Below are positions 52,593 through 62,055 of a stretch of 64,000 bases of DNA, one piece after another. A program made the position numbers and the translations under genes. The stretch comes from an uncultured Collinsella sp. GTDB taxonomy: Bacteria > Actinomycetota > Coriobacteriia > Coriobacteriales > Coriobacteriaceae. The stretch spans positions 1-64,000 of the forward strand of contig UQIT01000001.1 in the NCBI GenBank assembly GCA_900541175.1. Direction: 5' to 3'. The notes below the pieces were generated by a model. That model saw nothing but the letters and a program-made list of their open reading frames with translations, was not told the DNA's origin and did not search any database. Positions within the stretch are counted from its first letter, which is position 1; every line of letters begins with the position of its first letter.

Positions 52593-53840
52593 ATGGCAAC
52601 TAATCAAGAAACGGCCGTCATTAAGGCGCGCATGGACCGTATTCCCTCGGCGTTGTCGCCCGAACTTGTCGAGCGCATTGCCGCCGATCGTGCTTCGGGC
52701 TATGTCAACCCGTATCGTTGCAACGACGATCAGGTCATTCGTCGTATTGATCGCGCCGCCGACAAAGGCACGCTTATGCGTCCGGCGTTTATGCGCGATA
52801 CCGAAAAGATACTTCATCTTCCGGCGTACACCCGTTATGCAGGCAAAACGCAGGTCTTTAGCTTCCGTAGCAATGACGATCTGTCACGCCGCGGTTTGCA
52901 CGTGCAGTTCGTCTCCCGCATTGCGCGCGATATCGGTCGCGCCCTGGGGCTCAATTGCGATCTGATCGAGGCGATTGGCCTGGGTCACGACTTGGGACAC
53001 ACGCCTTTCGGCCATGCCGGCGAGCGTTTCCTCAACGATATCTATCATGAGCGTACGGGGCGTTATTTTTTCCATAACGTGCAGTCGGTCCGCGTGCTCG
53101 ACACACTGTACGGCCGCAACGTGTCGCTCCAGACGCTCGACGGCGTGCTATGCCATAACGGCGAGTACGAGCAGCGTGTGTTTGAGCTCTCGGACATGAG
53201 CTCCTTTGACCAGTTTGACCAGACGGTTGAGGATTGCATTGCCACGGGCTATAGCGCAATTGGGCATCTGCGTCCCATGACGCTCGAGGGCTGCGTCGTT
53301 CGCATCTCGGATATTCTTGCCTACGTCGGTCGTGACCGTCAGGATGCGATCGCGGCGGGCCTGCTTTCGCCCGACGTTTTTGATGATGGCCGGGGCGGTG
53401 CCTACAACAGTTGGATCCTTACGCACGCTTCCATCGATATCGTTGAGCACAGCTATGGTAAGCCGCGCATCGAGATGAGCGAGGACCTGTTTGGGGAAAT
53501 CCGCCGAGCCAAGCGCGAGAACTACGAGAAGATCTATAGCAAGGGCGGTATCGAAGGCGATTCCGAGGTGGAGCTGCGCGAGGCCTTCGAAAAGCTCTAC
53601 GACCGTTGCCTGCGGGATCTAAATAGTGGTGACGAGTCCTCTTACATCTTTAAGCACCATATTTCGCGCATTGAGCAGCAACTTTCATACTACGATCGCA
53701 CCTATGCCTGGCAGGACGACAAGGATCAAGCCGTGGTGGATTATATCGCGAGCATGACGGACGGTTATTTCTGCGAACTGACGAGCAAGCTGTTCCCGGG
53801 TCTAAAGTTTCCGCATCGTACCTATATTAACGAACGGTAG
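52593..53840 (+). CDS. dgt: HD-domain dNTP triphosphohydrolase (dGTPase-like)
   Basis: A 415-aa HD-family protein. The H...HD motif is visible as G-L-G-H-D-L-G-H-T-P-F-G-H-A-G, with H-V-Q-F-V-S-R-I upstream. Related proteins hydrolyse dNTPs to deoxynucleosides and triphosphate. ATG 52593 follows AAGGAGCATGCC. It stands alone between the prepilin peptidase and rarA genes. Confidence 0.85.
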   Translation: MATNQETAVIKARMDRIPSALSPELVERIAADRASGYVNPYRCNDDQVIRRIDRAADKGTLMRPAFMRDTEKILHLPAYTRYAGKTQVFSFRSNDDLSRRGLHVQFVSRIARDIGRALGLNCDLIEAIGLGHDLGHTPFGHAGERFLNDIYHERTGRYFFHNVQSVRVLDTLYGRNVSLQTLDGVLCHNGEYEQRVFELSDMSSFDQFDQTVEDCIATGYSAIGHLRPMTLEGCVVRISDILAYVGRDRQDAIAAGLLSPDVFDDGRGGAYNSWILTHASIDIVEHSYGKPRIEMSEDLFGEIRRAKRENYEKIYSKGGIEGDSEVELREAFEKLYDRCLRDLNSGDESSYIFKHHISRIEQQLSYYDRTYAWQDDKDQAVVDYIASMTDGYFCELTSKLFPGLKFPHRTYINER

Positions 53841-53901
53841 TTCGTATCCTTTCGGTATACTGGTTAGTTGAAAACGTTTTTGATTGATGCACGGGATGGC
53901 T

Positions 53902-55251
53902 ATGGACGACCTTTTTTCTGCCTCGACGCGCGAGCGTTCCTTTAAAAATGCGCCGCTCGCGGTGCGCATGCGACCCAATTCGCTCGACGAGTACGTGGGC
54001 CAGCAAAAGGCCGTCGGTAAGGGCTCATGGTTGCGTGCCGCGATCGAGCACGACGTGCTTTCGAGCGTGATTCTGTACGGGCCGGCCGGTACGGGTAAGA
54101 CGACGCTGGCCCACATTATCGCCAACCATACCAAGAGCGAGTTTGTCGAGGTCAGCGCCGTGACGGGTACCGTGAAGGATCTTCGCCGCGTGATTGACGA
54201 GGCCAAGACGCGCCTGAATACCTACGACCGCCGCACCATCCTGTTTATCGACGAGATTCACCGCTTCTCCAAGTCTCAGCAGGATGCCTTGCTGCATGCG
54301 GTTGAGAACCGTACCGTCATTATGATTGGCGCCACGACGGAGAATCCGTACTTCGAGGTCAACTCGGCATTGCTCTCGCGCGGTCGCGTGGTGGAGCTTG
54401 AGCATCTTAAAGACGAGGATATCGCCACGCTTATCGAGCGTGCGCTCGAGGCGCCGCAGGGTTTGAACGGCAAGTTCTCGGCCGATGAGGATACGGTTAA
54501 GACCATCTGCACGCTGGCAGCGGGTGACGCTCGCTCGGCGCTCACGACGCTCGAACTTGCGAGCGAGATTGCCGTCACGCGTCCCGATACCGAGGGAACG
54601 CCAGCGCCCGTGGCGGGGGAGCGCTATCCCATCACCGTGGATGACGTGAAGATCGCCAACCCGCGTCGTGGATTTTCGTATGACAAAAACGGCGACATGC
54701 ACTACGACATCATCAGTGCGTTTATTAAGTCCATGCGCGGTAGCGACCCCGATGCCACAATCTATTGGCTCGCGCGCATGATTGATGCGGGGGAGGATCC
54801 CAAGTTTATCGCTCGCCGTATTATGATTCAGGCTTCTGAGGATGTTGGCAACGCCGACCCGCAGGCGCTTTTGGTGGCGCATGCCGCGTTTAAGTCTGCC
54901 GAGGTCATTGGCTATCCCGAGTGCCGCATTAACCTGGCTCAGGCTGCACTCTATGTGTGTTTGGCCCCTAAATCCAACGCGTGTGAGGCTTCGATTGATG
55001 CGGCGCTGGCCGATATCCATTCTAGTGGGCTTCGCGAGGTGCCGAGTTATCTGCGCGATCGCCATCGCCCAGGCAGCGACGACTACGGTTTGTATAAATA
55101 CCCGCACGATTATCCCGAAGGCTGGGTCGATCAGCGCTATTTGCCCGAGGGGCTGGAGCGCGGTGCGTTCTGGCAGCCTGCCGGGCGCGGCTGGGAAGAG
55201 TGGCGCGTAGAGCAAAGCGAGCGCGACCGCAGCGGGAATGCACCGAAGTAG
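53902..55251 (+). CDS. rarA: Replication-associated recombination protein A (RarA/MgsA)
   Basis: A 449-aa AAA+ ATPase acting at stalled forks. R-P-N-S-L-D-E-Y-V-G-Q precedes Walker A G-P-A-G-T-G-K-T-T, with I-L-F-I-D-E-I-H-R-F as Walker B; the C-terminal tetramerisation domain has K-S-M-R-G-S-D-P-D-A and E-D-V-G-N-A-D-P. Several in-frame starts exist (53887, 53896, 53902); I take the last, which begins M-D-D-L-F-S. Confidence 0.93.
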   Translation: MDDLFSASTRERSFKNAPLAVRMRPNSLDEYVGQQKAVGKGSWLRAAIEHDVLSSVILYGPAGTGKTTLAHIIANHTKSEFVEVSAVTGTVKDLRRVIDEAKTRLNTYDRRTILFIDEIHRFSKSQQDALLHAVENRTVIMIGATTENPYFEVNSALLSRGRVVELEHLKDEDIATLIERALEAPQGLNGKFSADEDTVKTICTLAAGDARSALTTLELASEIAVTRPDTEGTPAPVAGERYPITVDDVKIANPRRGFSYDKNGDMHYDIISAFIKSMRGSDPDATIYWLARMIDAGEDPKFIARRIMIQASEDVGNADPQALLVAHAAFKSAEVIGYPECRINLAQAALYVCLAPKSNACEASIDAALADIHSSGLREVPSYLRDRHRPGSDDYGLYKYPHDYPEGWVDQRYLPEGLERGAFWQPAGRGWEEWRVEQSERDRSGNAPK

Positions 55252-55351
55252 CTGCTGATAATTTTGTCCCACGTTGCTACTCTTGGCATGTTCGGTCCCC
55301 TTTGGGGTACCATGAAAAGCGTCTGTATTTCGATTTTTCCGGGAGGCTTGT

Positions 55352-55939
55352 ATGAGTCCCATTCAAATCGCCCTGCTGCTGCTCGCCGTTGCCGGCGTGT
55401 GGGCCATCGCTGAGCTCGCGCTTACCCTGCGCAAGACTCGCAATGTTGTCGACTCGCTCGATAAGACCGTGAACGACCTCAACAACACCATCGCCGAGGC
55501 TCAGCCTGTGGTGGCAAAGCTCGATGGCGCTGTCGATGAGCTTACGCCGGCGCTTGCCCAGATGGAGCCGCTGCTTAAGTCGAGCAAGACGGCAGTTGAT
55601 GCCCTTACCTCCAATCTCGTAGAGGTCGAAGCCGTGGTTCGCGACATTTCTGAGGTTACGGGCAGCATGGCCGAGGCCAGCAATGCTGTGTCTAGCGTGA
55701 CCGACTCTGCCGCCGGTGCTGTGCAGAAGCTCTTCAATAAGGTGAAGGCTCCTGCAGCCGACGCCGATCGCAAGCTCGCCGCTGCCGCTGCGGAGGCCGA
55801 GCTGCCTACCGAGCGCGTCCTAATTGGCGAGGACGAGGCTGCCGCGGGCGACGATGATGGTCAGAAGTCTGTATCCAAGCCGGCTCAGTATTACACCTAC
55901 ACGCCCGCCGAGACCTCTGAGGAGTCCTGCGATGAGTAG
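55352..55939 (+). CDS. DUF948-like membrane-anchored coiled-coil protein
   Basis: A 195-aa protein with one N-terminal membrane helix (about 5-26), then a long heptad-like region (V-D-S-L-D-K-T-V-N-D-L-N-N-T-I) and an Asp/Glu-rich tail, as in DUF948 (YtxG-like) general stress proteins. ATG follows GGGAGGCTTGT. It overlaps the next gene by 8 bp and may be the first gene of the sigma-B-type operon. Confidence 0.7.
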   Translation: MSPIQIALLLLAVAGVWAIAELALTLRKTRNVVDSLDKTVNDLNNTIAEAQPVVAKLDGAVDELTPALAQMEPLLKSSKTAVDALTSNLVEVEAVVRDISEVTGSMAEASNAVSSVTDSAAGAVQKLFNKVKAPAADADRKLAAAAAEAELPTERVLIGEDEAAAGDDDGQKSVSKPAQYYTYTPAETSEESCDE

Positions 55940-56309
55940 CGAAGCAACTTGCCCCATTACGCTGACCGTTGCCGGCGACCCGCGTCTGGCGCGCCTTGTG
56001 CGCATGACGGCGGCAAATGTCGGTGCGCTCTGCTCCATGTCCGTCGATCGCATCGAGGACATTCGTATGGCTGCCGAGGAAGCATTTATTTTCGGCTGCA
56101 CGGCTGTTGATTCCGATGACATCTCGATCAAATTCGATGTCGACGAATCTCACGTTGTCATGACCTTTACCTTTGGCGACCAGGCCACCGTCGACGAGGA
56201 TGACCAGGCCGCTGTGTATGCCGAGCTCATTTTGGCGAGCGTGTGCGACTCCTACGAAAAGACTGCGGCGCCCCTGACGCTTTCCCTCGACCTCAAGGCG
56301 GATATCTAA
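55932..56309 (+). CDS. Anti-sigma-factor-like HATPase protein, N-box degenerate
   Basis: A 125-aa protein directly before a SigB-type sigma factor gene, with the overall pattern of RsbW/SpoIIAB (R-L-A-R-L-V-R-M-T-A-A, then R-I-E-D-I-R-M-A-A-E-E-A-F). In kinases the latter reads E-A-V-T-N; here Phe54 replaces the Mg-ATP-binding Asn, and no D-x-G-x-G box is seen. It may bind the sigma factor without phosphorylating an anti-anti-sigma partner. No RsbV is found nearby. The start overlaps the previous gene. Confidence 0.65.
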   Translation: MSSEATCPITLTVAGDPRLARLVRMTAANVGALCSMSVDRIEDIRMAAEEAFIFGCTAVDSDDISIKFDVDESHVVMTFTFGDQATVDEDDQAAVYAELILASVCDSYEKTAAPLTLSLDLKADI

Positions 56310-56310
56310 T

Positions 56311-57102
56311 ATGACCGAACGTTCCCGGAGCGGTAAGACCGCTTGGGACAAGGAGAAAACCCGCGAGCTGTTTCGTCGCTATAAAGAGACCGGTGACCCG
56401 GACGCACGCGAGCAGCTCGTCATGTCCCACATGAACCTGGTAAGGTTTCTTGCCAACAAGTTTAAGAACCGCGGCGAGCCGCTCGATGACCTGATGCAGG
56501 TTGGTTATTTGGGCCTGCTCAAGGCTATCGATCGCTTTGACCCTGAGCGCGGACTCGAGTTCACCACGTTTGCCACGCCTACCATCTTGGGCGAGATCAA
56601 GCGTCACTTCCGCGACAAGGGCTGGAGCGTGCGCGTGCCCCGTCGCTTGCAGGAGCTCTCGGCCAAGGTCAACCAGGCTACCGATAAGCTCACCAACGAG
56701 CTACAGCGCTCGCCTAAGGTTGAGGAAATCGCTGAGTACTTGGACGTGACGGTCGATGAGGTGCTGGAGGCCATGGAATCGTCTTCGGCCTATACCTCGG
56801 TGCCCATCGAGGCTCCTGGTGCGTCCGATTCGGACGATGCCCCCTCGATTCTCGACCGTTACGCCGACGACGACAACGAGCTCGACTTTACCGATGACCG
56901 CCTAGTGATCGAGGAAGCCATCCGTGATTTCTCGCCGCGCGAGCGCGAGGTGATTGAGCTGCGCTTTGTGAAGGGCATGACCCAGATCGAGATCGCCAAG
57001 AAGCTGGGTATTTCTCAGGTACAGGTTTCGCGTCTGCTGCGCCGCACGCTTAAGAAGATTCAGGACAAGATCGACCCCGACGGAGTGATGATTCGTTCAT
57101 GA
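56311..57102 (+). CDS. Alternative sigma factor, SigB/SigF/SigG family
   Basis: A 263-aa group 3 sigma factor. L-V-R-F-L-A-N-K-F and D-L-M-Q-V-G-Y-L-G-L-L-K-A-I-D-R-F-D (region 2), F-T-T-F-A-T-P-T-I-L-G-E-I-K-R-H-F-R-D (2.4), R-V-P-R-R-L-Q-E (3), and S-P-R-E-R-E-V-I-E-L-R-F with Q-V-S-R-L-L-R-R (4.2) are clear. It likely directs a stress regulon. It follows the anti-sigma-like gene by 1 bp, and the permease overlaps its end by 4 bp. Confidence 0.92.
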   Translation: MTERSRSGKTAWDKEKTRELFRRYKETGDPDAREQLVMSHMNLVRFLANKFKNRGEPLDDLMQVGYLGLLKAIDRFDPERGLEFTTFATPTILGEIKRHFRDKGWSVRVPRRLQELSAKVNQATDKLTNELQRSPKVEEIAEYLDVTVDEVLEAMESSSAYTSVPIEAPGASDSDDAPSILDRYADDDNELDFTDDRLVIEEAIRDFSPREREVIELRFVKGMTQIEIAKKLGISQVQVSRLLRRTLKKIQDKIDPDGVMIRS

Positions 57103-58511
57103 GTGAGCACCCCCAGCAAACCGATCGCGTGCTGCGCGACACCCGCATTCTGACGCTGCGCATTTGGGCTGTTGTCGGCTGCATTGTTATTGCTGCTGTC
57201 ATCTTTAACCTTATGGGCATCCTGGCACCGGTTATTGAGTTTCTTGCCGTCGGCTCCATCATTGCTTTTGTGATGTCCCCGATCACCAACTGGCTCGAGC
57301 ACCATGGCGTGAATCGCGGCATCGGTTCGCTTATCGCGCTTATTGTTGTTGTTGCCGTGCTCGTCGGTGTCGTTTGCATCTTGTCGCCGATTCTCTTTGG
57401 TCAGATCATGGAAGTCCTGAGCCGCCTGCCCGAGCAGCTTCGTGTTGCGGGTGGCGATCTCAATGAGATGATCTCGCATGCCAAGACGCTCAACAACACG
57501 CCGCTCAAGGAGTATTTGGACGATAATCTTTCGTCCCTGGTTACCGTGGCATCGAAGTATGTGTCTCAGATTGCTGCCGAGCTTGGTCGCGGTGTGTTCC
57601 CGCTCATCACCAATACGGCCTCGCAGTTGTTCGTGATCTTCCTTGGTCTGGTGCTTGCCTACTGGATGGCCTGCGACTACCCTCGCATGCATCACGAGAT
57701 TTGCACCATCATCGGTCAGGAGAAGGAGACCTCGTACCGCTTTATGGTCGCCATCCTTTCTCGCTCTGTCGGCGGCTACATGCGCGGTATGGTCGTGACG
57801 TCCATCTGCGGTGGTTTCCTCGCCTTTATCGGTTTTTTGATCATCGGTCATCCGTATGCGGCGCTCATGGCTATCTTTACCGGCATCATGCATTTGGTTC
57901 CGGTCGTCGGTCCCTGGGTGAGCGCAGCAATCGCCACGGTACTCGGCTTCATGTTCAGTCCCATGTTGGCGTTATGGACGCTCATCGTGACGATGGTCGC
58001 GCAAAACGTCACCGATAACGTGATTTCGCCTAAGGTTATGCAGAGCTCGGTGCAGGTGCATCCCATCATGAGCCTCACGGCGCTCGTTATTGGCTCGGCA
58101 CTCATGGGCCCCATCGGCATGATTATTGCCATCCCGCTATGTGCGGCCCTCAAGGGTATCTTCGTGTACTACTTCGAGAATGAGACCGGCCGCCAGCTTG
58201 TGGCCTATGACGGCGCCGTGTTTAAGGGCACACCGTACCGCGATGCCGATGGCAACCCGGTCGCCGCCTACGACGCGCTCGGCGACGACACCTTCATCTA
58301 CGAGTCCGAGCTCATCGGCAACGAGACCGCGCCCGAGGCCCAGGCCATGCCCAAACCCGAGCTCGATAATCCCTGGATGAAGCTCTCGGGCCTTCAGCCC
58401 GATGCTACGGGCTTTTTCAAGAATCCCTTCGCCAAAGACGACGATTTCAATATGAACGACGAAACCAAAACCGGCATCGACGGCTCCATGGACGATTCGG
58501 ATTCTAAATAG
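57099..58511 (+). CDS. AI-2E family transporter
   Basis: A 470-aa protein with paired hydrophobic helices (about 25-85, 150-205, 215-345) and P-V-V-G-P-W-V-S-A and Q-N-V-T-D-N-V-I-S-P-K-V-M-Q-S, family signatures. Substrates vary (autoinducer-2, Na+/H+, others). The C-terminal cytosolic tail (about 390-470) is acidic and Met/Pro-rich. It is the last gene of the sigma cluster and converges on the small membrane gene 6 bp later. Confidence 0.87.
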   Translation: MSEHPQQTDRVLRDTRILTLRIWAVVGCIVIAAVIFNLMGILAPVIEFLAVGSIIAFVMSPITNWLEHHGVNRGIGSLIALIVVVAVLVGVVCILSPILFGQIMEVLSRLPEQLRVAGGDLNEMISHAKTLNNTPLKEYLDDNLSSLVTVASKYVSQIAAELGRGVFPLITNTASQLFVIFLGLVLAYWMACDYPRMHHEICTIIGQEKETSYRFMVAILSRSVGGYMRGMVVTSICGGFLAFIGFLIIGHPYAALMAIFTGIMHLVPVVGPWVSAAIATVLGFMFSPMLALWTLIVTMVAQNVTDNVISPKVMQSSVQVHPIMSLTALVIGSALMGPIGMIIAIPLCAALKGIFVYYFENETGRQLVAYDGAVFKGTPYRDADGNPVAAYDALGDDTFIYESELIGNETAPEAQAMPKPELDNPWMKLSGLQPDATGFFKNPFAKDDDFNMNDETKTGIDGSMDDSDSK

Positions 58512-58517
58512 GTTCTA

Positions 58518-58757
58518 TTAACGTTTCTTGAAGTTGTAAATGACAAGAAACGCGACCAAAGCGATTGATAAGGGGCCGGCTACATAGAAAAAGAGAACGT
58601 CAATTGCGCGTAGAGTGTAATAAGCCTTATCGCCGGACATTACTGTATACGATACGTATCCAAATGATGGTTGGTTTGCGTACCAGCATGAGAAGGCTAA
58701 GAGCGCTAAAAGTGCTACAACCAGAAGTGCATTCAGGACAAATCGTTTGCTTTTCAT
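58518..58757 (-). CDS. Small two-helix membrane protein, unknown
   Basis: A 79-aa protein starting at ATG 58757 after GGAAGGAGCGATCG. It has two hydrophobic segments (about 6-25 and 52-74) separated by a polar loop with S-Y-T-V-M-S-G-D-K-A-Y-Y-T, and a basic end K-K-R. I do not recognise the family. Base composition is more AT-rich than its neighbours, so it could be acquired. It is antisense to the presumed read-through of the AI-2E gene. Confidence 0.6.
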   Translation of the reverse strand: MKSKRFVLNALLVVALLALLAFSCWYANQPSFGYVSYTVMSGDKAYYTLRAIDVLFFYVAGPLSIALVAFLVIYNFKKR

Positions 58758-58849
58758 CGATCGCTCCTTCCGGGTGAATCTTATATGCAATTATACAGCA
58801 GTCCTTTTTCAAAGGATCGCGCAGTACTAAATAACGTGCACTTTCGCTG

Positions 58850-58880
58850 GAGGGTCGCTGTTTGGCGACCCTCTTTTTTG
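58850..58880 (+). terminator. Terminator upstream of alaS
   Basis: Stem GAGGGTCGC with GCGACCCTC (loop TGTTTG), followed by six T. The only plus-strand gene upstream is the AI-2E permease, so it may end the sigma-cluster transcript after crossing the small antisense gene. Confidence 0.7.
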
Positions 58881-58905
58881 CACAGGCGCGGCGGGATGGT
58901 AATAT
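58878..58905 (+). promoter_or_regulatory. alaS promoter
   Basis: TTGCAC (58878-58883) and TAATAT (58900-58905), spacing 16 bp. Its -35 box overlaps the end of the preceding terminator. It gives a leader of about 40 nt to alaS. Confidence 0.7.
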
Positions 58906-58951
58906 CGTTACGTTTGAACTGTTTCGATGTGAAACCGAGGAGATTCCCTCT

Positions 58952-61609
58952 ATGAGTGCTGACTACCCGTCAATGACTACGGCCGAGATTCGCTCCAAGT
59001 TCCTCAACTTCTTTGAGGAGCGCGGTCTTAAGCTCTATCCTTCTTCGTCCCTCGTCCCTGACGATCCTTCGCTGCTGCTTGCCAACGCCGGCATGAACCA
59101 GTTTAAGGAGTACTACCAGGGCAAGAAGACCATGAAGGAGATCGGCGCTATCTCCTGCCAGAAGTGCGTCCGCACCAACGACATCGATTGCATCGGCGAG
59201 GACGGCCGTCACCTGTCCTTCTTTGAGATGCTCGGCGACTTCTCCTTTGGCGGCGTCTCCAAGCAGCAGGCTTGCGCCTGGGCCTTTGAGCTCATCACCA
59301 AGGAGTTCAAGCTGCCGCTCGACCGCCTGTACTTCACCGTCTTTACCGAGGACGACGAGACCCACGACGTGTGGCGTTCTCTGGGCGTTGCTGAGGACCA
59401 CATCTCCCGCCTGGGCGAGGACGATAACTTCTGGGCCGCTGGCCCCACCGGTCCCTGCGGTCCGTGCTCCGAGATCTACTTTGACATGGGCGAGGAGGTC
59501 GGCTGCGGCAGCCCCGACTGCAAGCCTGGCTGCGACTGCGACCGCTTCCTGGAGTTCTGGAACCTCGTCTTTACCCAGTACGACCGCCAGGAGGACGGCT
59601 CCATGCCGGAGCTGCCGCACCGCAACCTCGATACGGGCATGGGCCTGGAGCGCATGGCCGCCATCATGCAGCACAAGACCGCCAACTACGACGGCGATCT
59701 GATGCAGCACCTCATCAAGCTGGGCGAGAAGATTAGCGGCAAGACCTATGACGCCGACGATTACTCTGGCGCCAGCCGCTCCCTGCGTATCATCGCCGAC
59801 CACTCCCGTGCCGTCGACTTTATGATCTCGGACGGCATCCTTCCCGGTAACGAGGGTCGCGAGTACGTCCTTCGCCGCCTGCTCCGTCGTGCCGTGTTCC
59901 ACGGTCGCCTGCTGGGCATCGAGGGCGCCTTCCTGACCAAGTTCATCGACGAGGTTAACGCTCAGATGGGTGAGGCTTATCCCGAGCTGCTCAAGAATGT
60001 CGCGCTCGTCAAGGGTATCGTCGCCTCCGAGGAGGAGCGCTTCTCCACGACGCTCGACAACGGCCGCGTCTATCTGGACGAGGCCCTGGCAGCGCTTGCC
60101 GAGGGCGCCGTGCTTTCGGGCGATGTCGCCTTTAAACTGCACGACACCTTTGGTTTCCCCATCGATCTGACCGTCGAGATCGCCGGCACCGCTGGCCACG
60201 ACGTCGATATGGACGGCTTCACTGCCTGCATGGAGGACCAGAAGGCCCGCGCCCGCGCCAATGCCAAGGGCGACGCCTGGGGCAGCTTCAACGACGTGTG
60301 GGTCGAGCTTTCGGACAAGGTCGCAGCGACCGAGTTCGACGGCTATGACAACGATGTGATCGAGGGCGCCAAGGTTGTCGCCATCGTGCGCAACGGCGAG
60401 TCCGTCGAGTCCGCTGCCGCCGGCGAGGATGTCGAGGTTGTGCTCGACCGCACCCCGTTCTATGCCGAGATGGGTGGCCAGCAGGGCGATGCCGGCAAGC
60501 TTTCCGCCGAGGGCGTTGTTCTGACCGTTGCCGACACCAAGAACCACAACGGCCTGTATGCCCACGTCGCGCACGTTGCCGAGGGCACGCTGGCTGTCGG
60601 TGCCGCTGTTACCGCCGCGCTCGACGCCGAGCGCCGTGGCTTCCTGCGCCGCAACCACACCGCCACGCACCTGCTCGACGCTGCCCTTAAGCAGGTCCTG
60701 GGCGAGCACGTCTCCCAGGCCGGCTCGCTGGTGACGCCCGAGCACCTACGCTTTGACTTCACGCACTTCGAGGCCCTGTCCTCCGAGCAGCTCAAGGCTG
60801 TCGAGGACCTGGTCAACCAGCAGATCTTCGCTTCCAAGCCGGTCGTGACCCGTGTCATGGGCATCGACGAGGCTAAGGCTGCCGGCGCTGTCGCTCTGTT
60901 TGGAGAGAAGTACGGCGATGTCGTCCGCGTCGTCTCCGTGGGCGCTGAGGACCAGCCGTTCTCCCGCGAGCTCTGTGGTGGCACCCATGCCGCCAATACC
61001 GCAGAGATTGGTCTGTTCAAGATCATTTCCGAGTCCTCCACGGGCTCCAATGTCCGCCGTATCGAGGCCGTGACCTCTAAGGGTGCCCTCGACTACATGG
61101 CCGACCGCCTGGCGCTCGTTGACGCCGCCGCCGCTGCGCTCAAGTGCCGCGTCAACGAGGTTCCCGCCCGCGTGGAGAACCTGCAGGCTGAGCTGCGCGA
61201 GACGTCCAACAAGCTCAAAAAGGCTCTGACCGGTGGCTCCTCCGACGCCATCTCCAGCGCCATCGAGGGCGCCGTCGAGCTCGACGGCTATAAGCTCGTT
61301 GTCGCTGAGCTCCAGGGCCTTGAGGCTGCCGACCTGCGCAACGTATGGGATACCGTGCATCAGAAGGTCGCCGGCCCTGTCGCTTGTGTCGTCGCCAGCG
61401 TGACTGAGAAGGGCACTCCGGCCCTGCTCGCTGCCGGCTCCGATGACGCCGTCAAGGCCGGTTTCCACGCCGGTAACGTGATCAAGCAGATCGCGGGTCT
61501 GGTCGACGGTCGCGGTGGCGGTCGTCCCAACATGGCCCAGGCCGGTGGCAAGAATGCTGCCGGCATCGCCGATGCCCTCGCGGCCGCTAAGACCGCGCTC
61601 GGCGCCTAA
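58952..61609 (+). CDS. alaS: Alanine-tRNA ligase
   Basis: An 885-aa class II synthetase. The catalytic domain begins M-T-T-A-E-I-R-S-K-F-L-N-F-F and has L-A-N-A-G-M-N-Q-F-K; the editing domain has H-T-A-T-H (569-573) and C-G-G-T-H (675-679), all zinc ligands; the C-Ala domain ends with G-G-R-G-G-G-R-P-N-M-A-Q-A-G-G. ATG 58952 follows GAGGAG and lies after the promoter; the frame is open 30 codons further upstream, but that part overlaps the promoter. ruvX follows by 17 bp. Confidence 0.96.
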   Translation: MSADYPSMTTAEIRSKFLNFFEERGLKLYPSSSLVPDDPSLLLANAGMNQFKEYYQGKKTMKEIGAISCQKCVRTNDIDCIGEDGRHLSFFEMLGDFSFGGVSKQQACAWAFELITKEFKLPLDRLYFTVFTEDDETHDVWRSLGVAEDHISRLGEDDNFWAAGPTGPCGPCSEIYFDMGEEVGCGSPDCKPGCDCDRFLEFWNLVFTQYDRQEDGSMPELPHRNLDTGMGLERMAAIMQHKTANYDGDLMQHLIKLGEKISGKTYDADDYSGASRSLRIIADHSRAVDFMISDGILPGNEGREYVLRRLLRRAVFHGRLLGIEGAFLTKFIDEVNAQMGEAYPELLKNVALVKGIVASEEERFSTTLDNGRVYLDEALAALAEGAVLSGDVAFKLHDTFGFPIDLTVEIAGTAGHDVDMDGFTACMEDQKARARANAKGDAWGSFNDVWVELSDKVAATEFDGYDNDVIEGAKVVAIVRNGESVESAAAGEDVEVVLDRTPFYAEMGGQQGDAGKLSAEGVVLTVADTKNHNGLYAHVAHVAEGTLAVGAAVTAALDAERRGFLRRNHTATHLLDAALKQVLGEHVSQAGSLVTPEHLRFDFTHFEALSSEQLKAVEDLVNQQIFASKPVVTRVMGIDEAKAAGAVALFGEKYGDVVRVVSVGAEDQPFSRELCGGTHAANTAEIGLFKIISESSTGSNVRRIEAVTSKGALDYMADRLALVDAAAAALKCRVNEVPARVENLQAELRETSNKLKKALTGGSSDAISSAIEGAVELDGYKLVVAELQGLEAADLRNVWDTVHQKVAGPVACVVASVTEKGTPALLAAGSDDAVKAGFHAGNVIKQIAGLVDGRGGGRPNMAQAGGKNAAGIADALAAAKTALGA

Positions 61610-61626
61610 GAATCTAAGAAGTCGCT

Positions 61627-62055
61627 GTGGTTGCGCTCGCGCTGGACATAGGGGAGACCAGGATTGGCATCGCCGTCTCGAGCCGTGATGGCAAGATGGC
61701 GATGCCTGTCAAGGTGCTTCCGGCTGCCGAGGTCACCGGTATGGCCAAGACGTTCCGCTACCTGGTTGAGGACTATGAGCCCGACATCCTGGTAAGCGGA
61801 CGCCCCCTGACCATGGCCGGTGAGCCCGGCCCCCAGGCCGAGCGCGTTGCCGCCGTGGCGCAAAAGATTGCCGACGAGCTCGATCTTCCGCTGGAGTTTG
61901 AGGACGAACGTCTGTCTTCGCAAGAGGCCAAGCGTATCCTGCGCGAGCAGGGCCTCAACGAAAAGCAGATGAGGGGCAAGATCGACATGATTGCCGCCAG
62001 CCTGTTTTTGCAGACGTGGCTCGATCGTAAAAACGAGGAGGTTTCGCATGTCTAG
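61627..62055 (+). CDS. ruvX: Holliday junction resolvase-like RuvX (YqgF)
   Basis: A 142-aa RNase H-like protein. L-A-L-D-I-G-E-T-R-I-G (metal Asp), S-G-R-P-L-T-M-A-G and E-D-E-R-L-S-S-Q-E-A are YqgF signatures. YqgF is involved in 16S rRNA processing and possibly in DNA junction cleavage. Start is GTG 61627. It overlaps mltG by 8 bp, the usual alaS-ruvX-mltG order. Confidence 0.93.
   Translation: MVALALDIGETRIGIAVSSRDGKMAMPVKVLPAAEVTGMAKTFRYLVEDYEPDILVSGRPLTMAGEPGPQAERVAAVAQKIADELDLPLEFEDERLSSQEAKRILREQGLNEKQMRGKIDMIAASLFLQTWLDRKNEEVSHV

Noticed and set aside
58790..58951. A T-box or attenuator before alaS
   Set aside because: The hairpin lies upstream of the likely promoter, and no T-box core is present.
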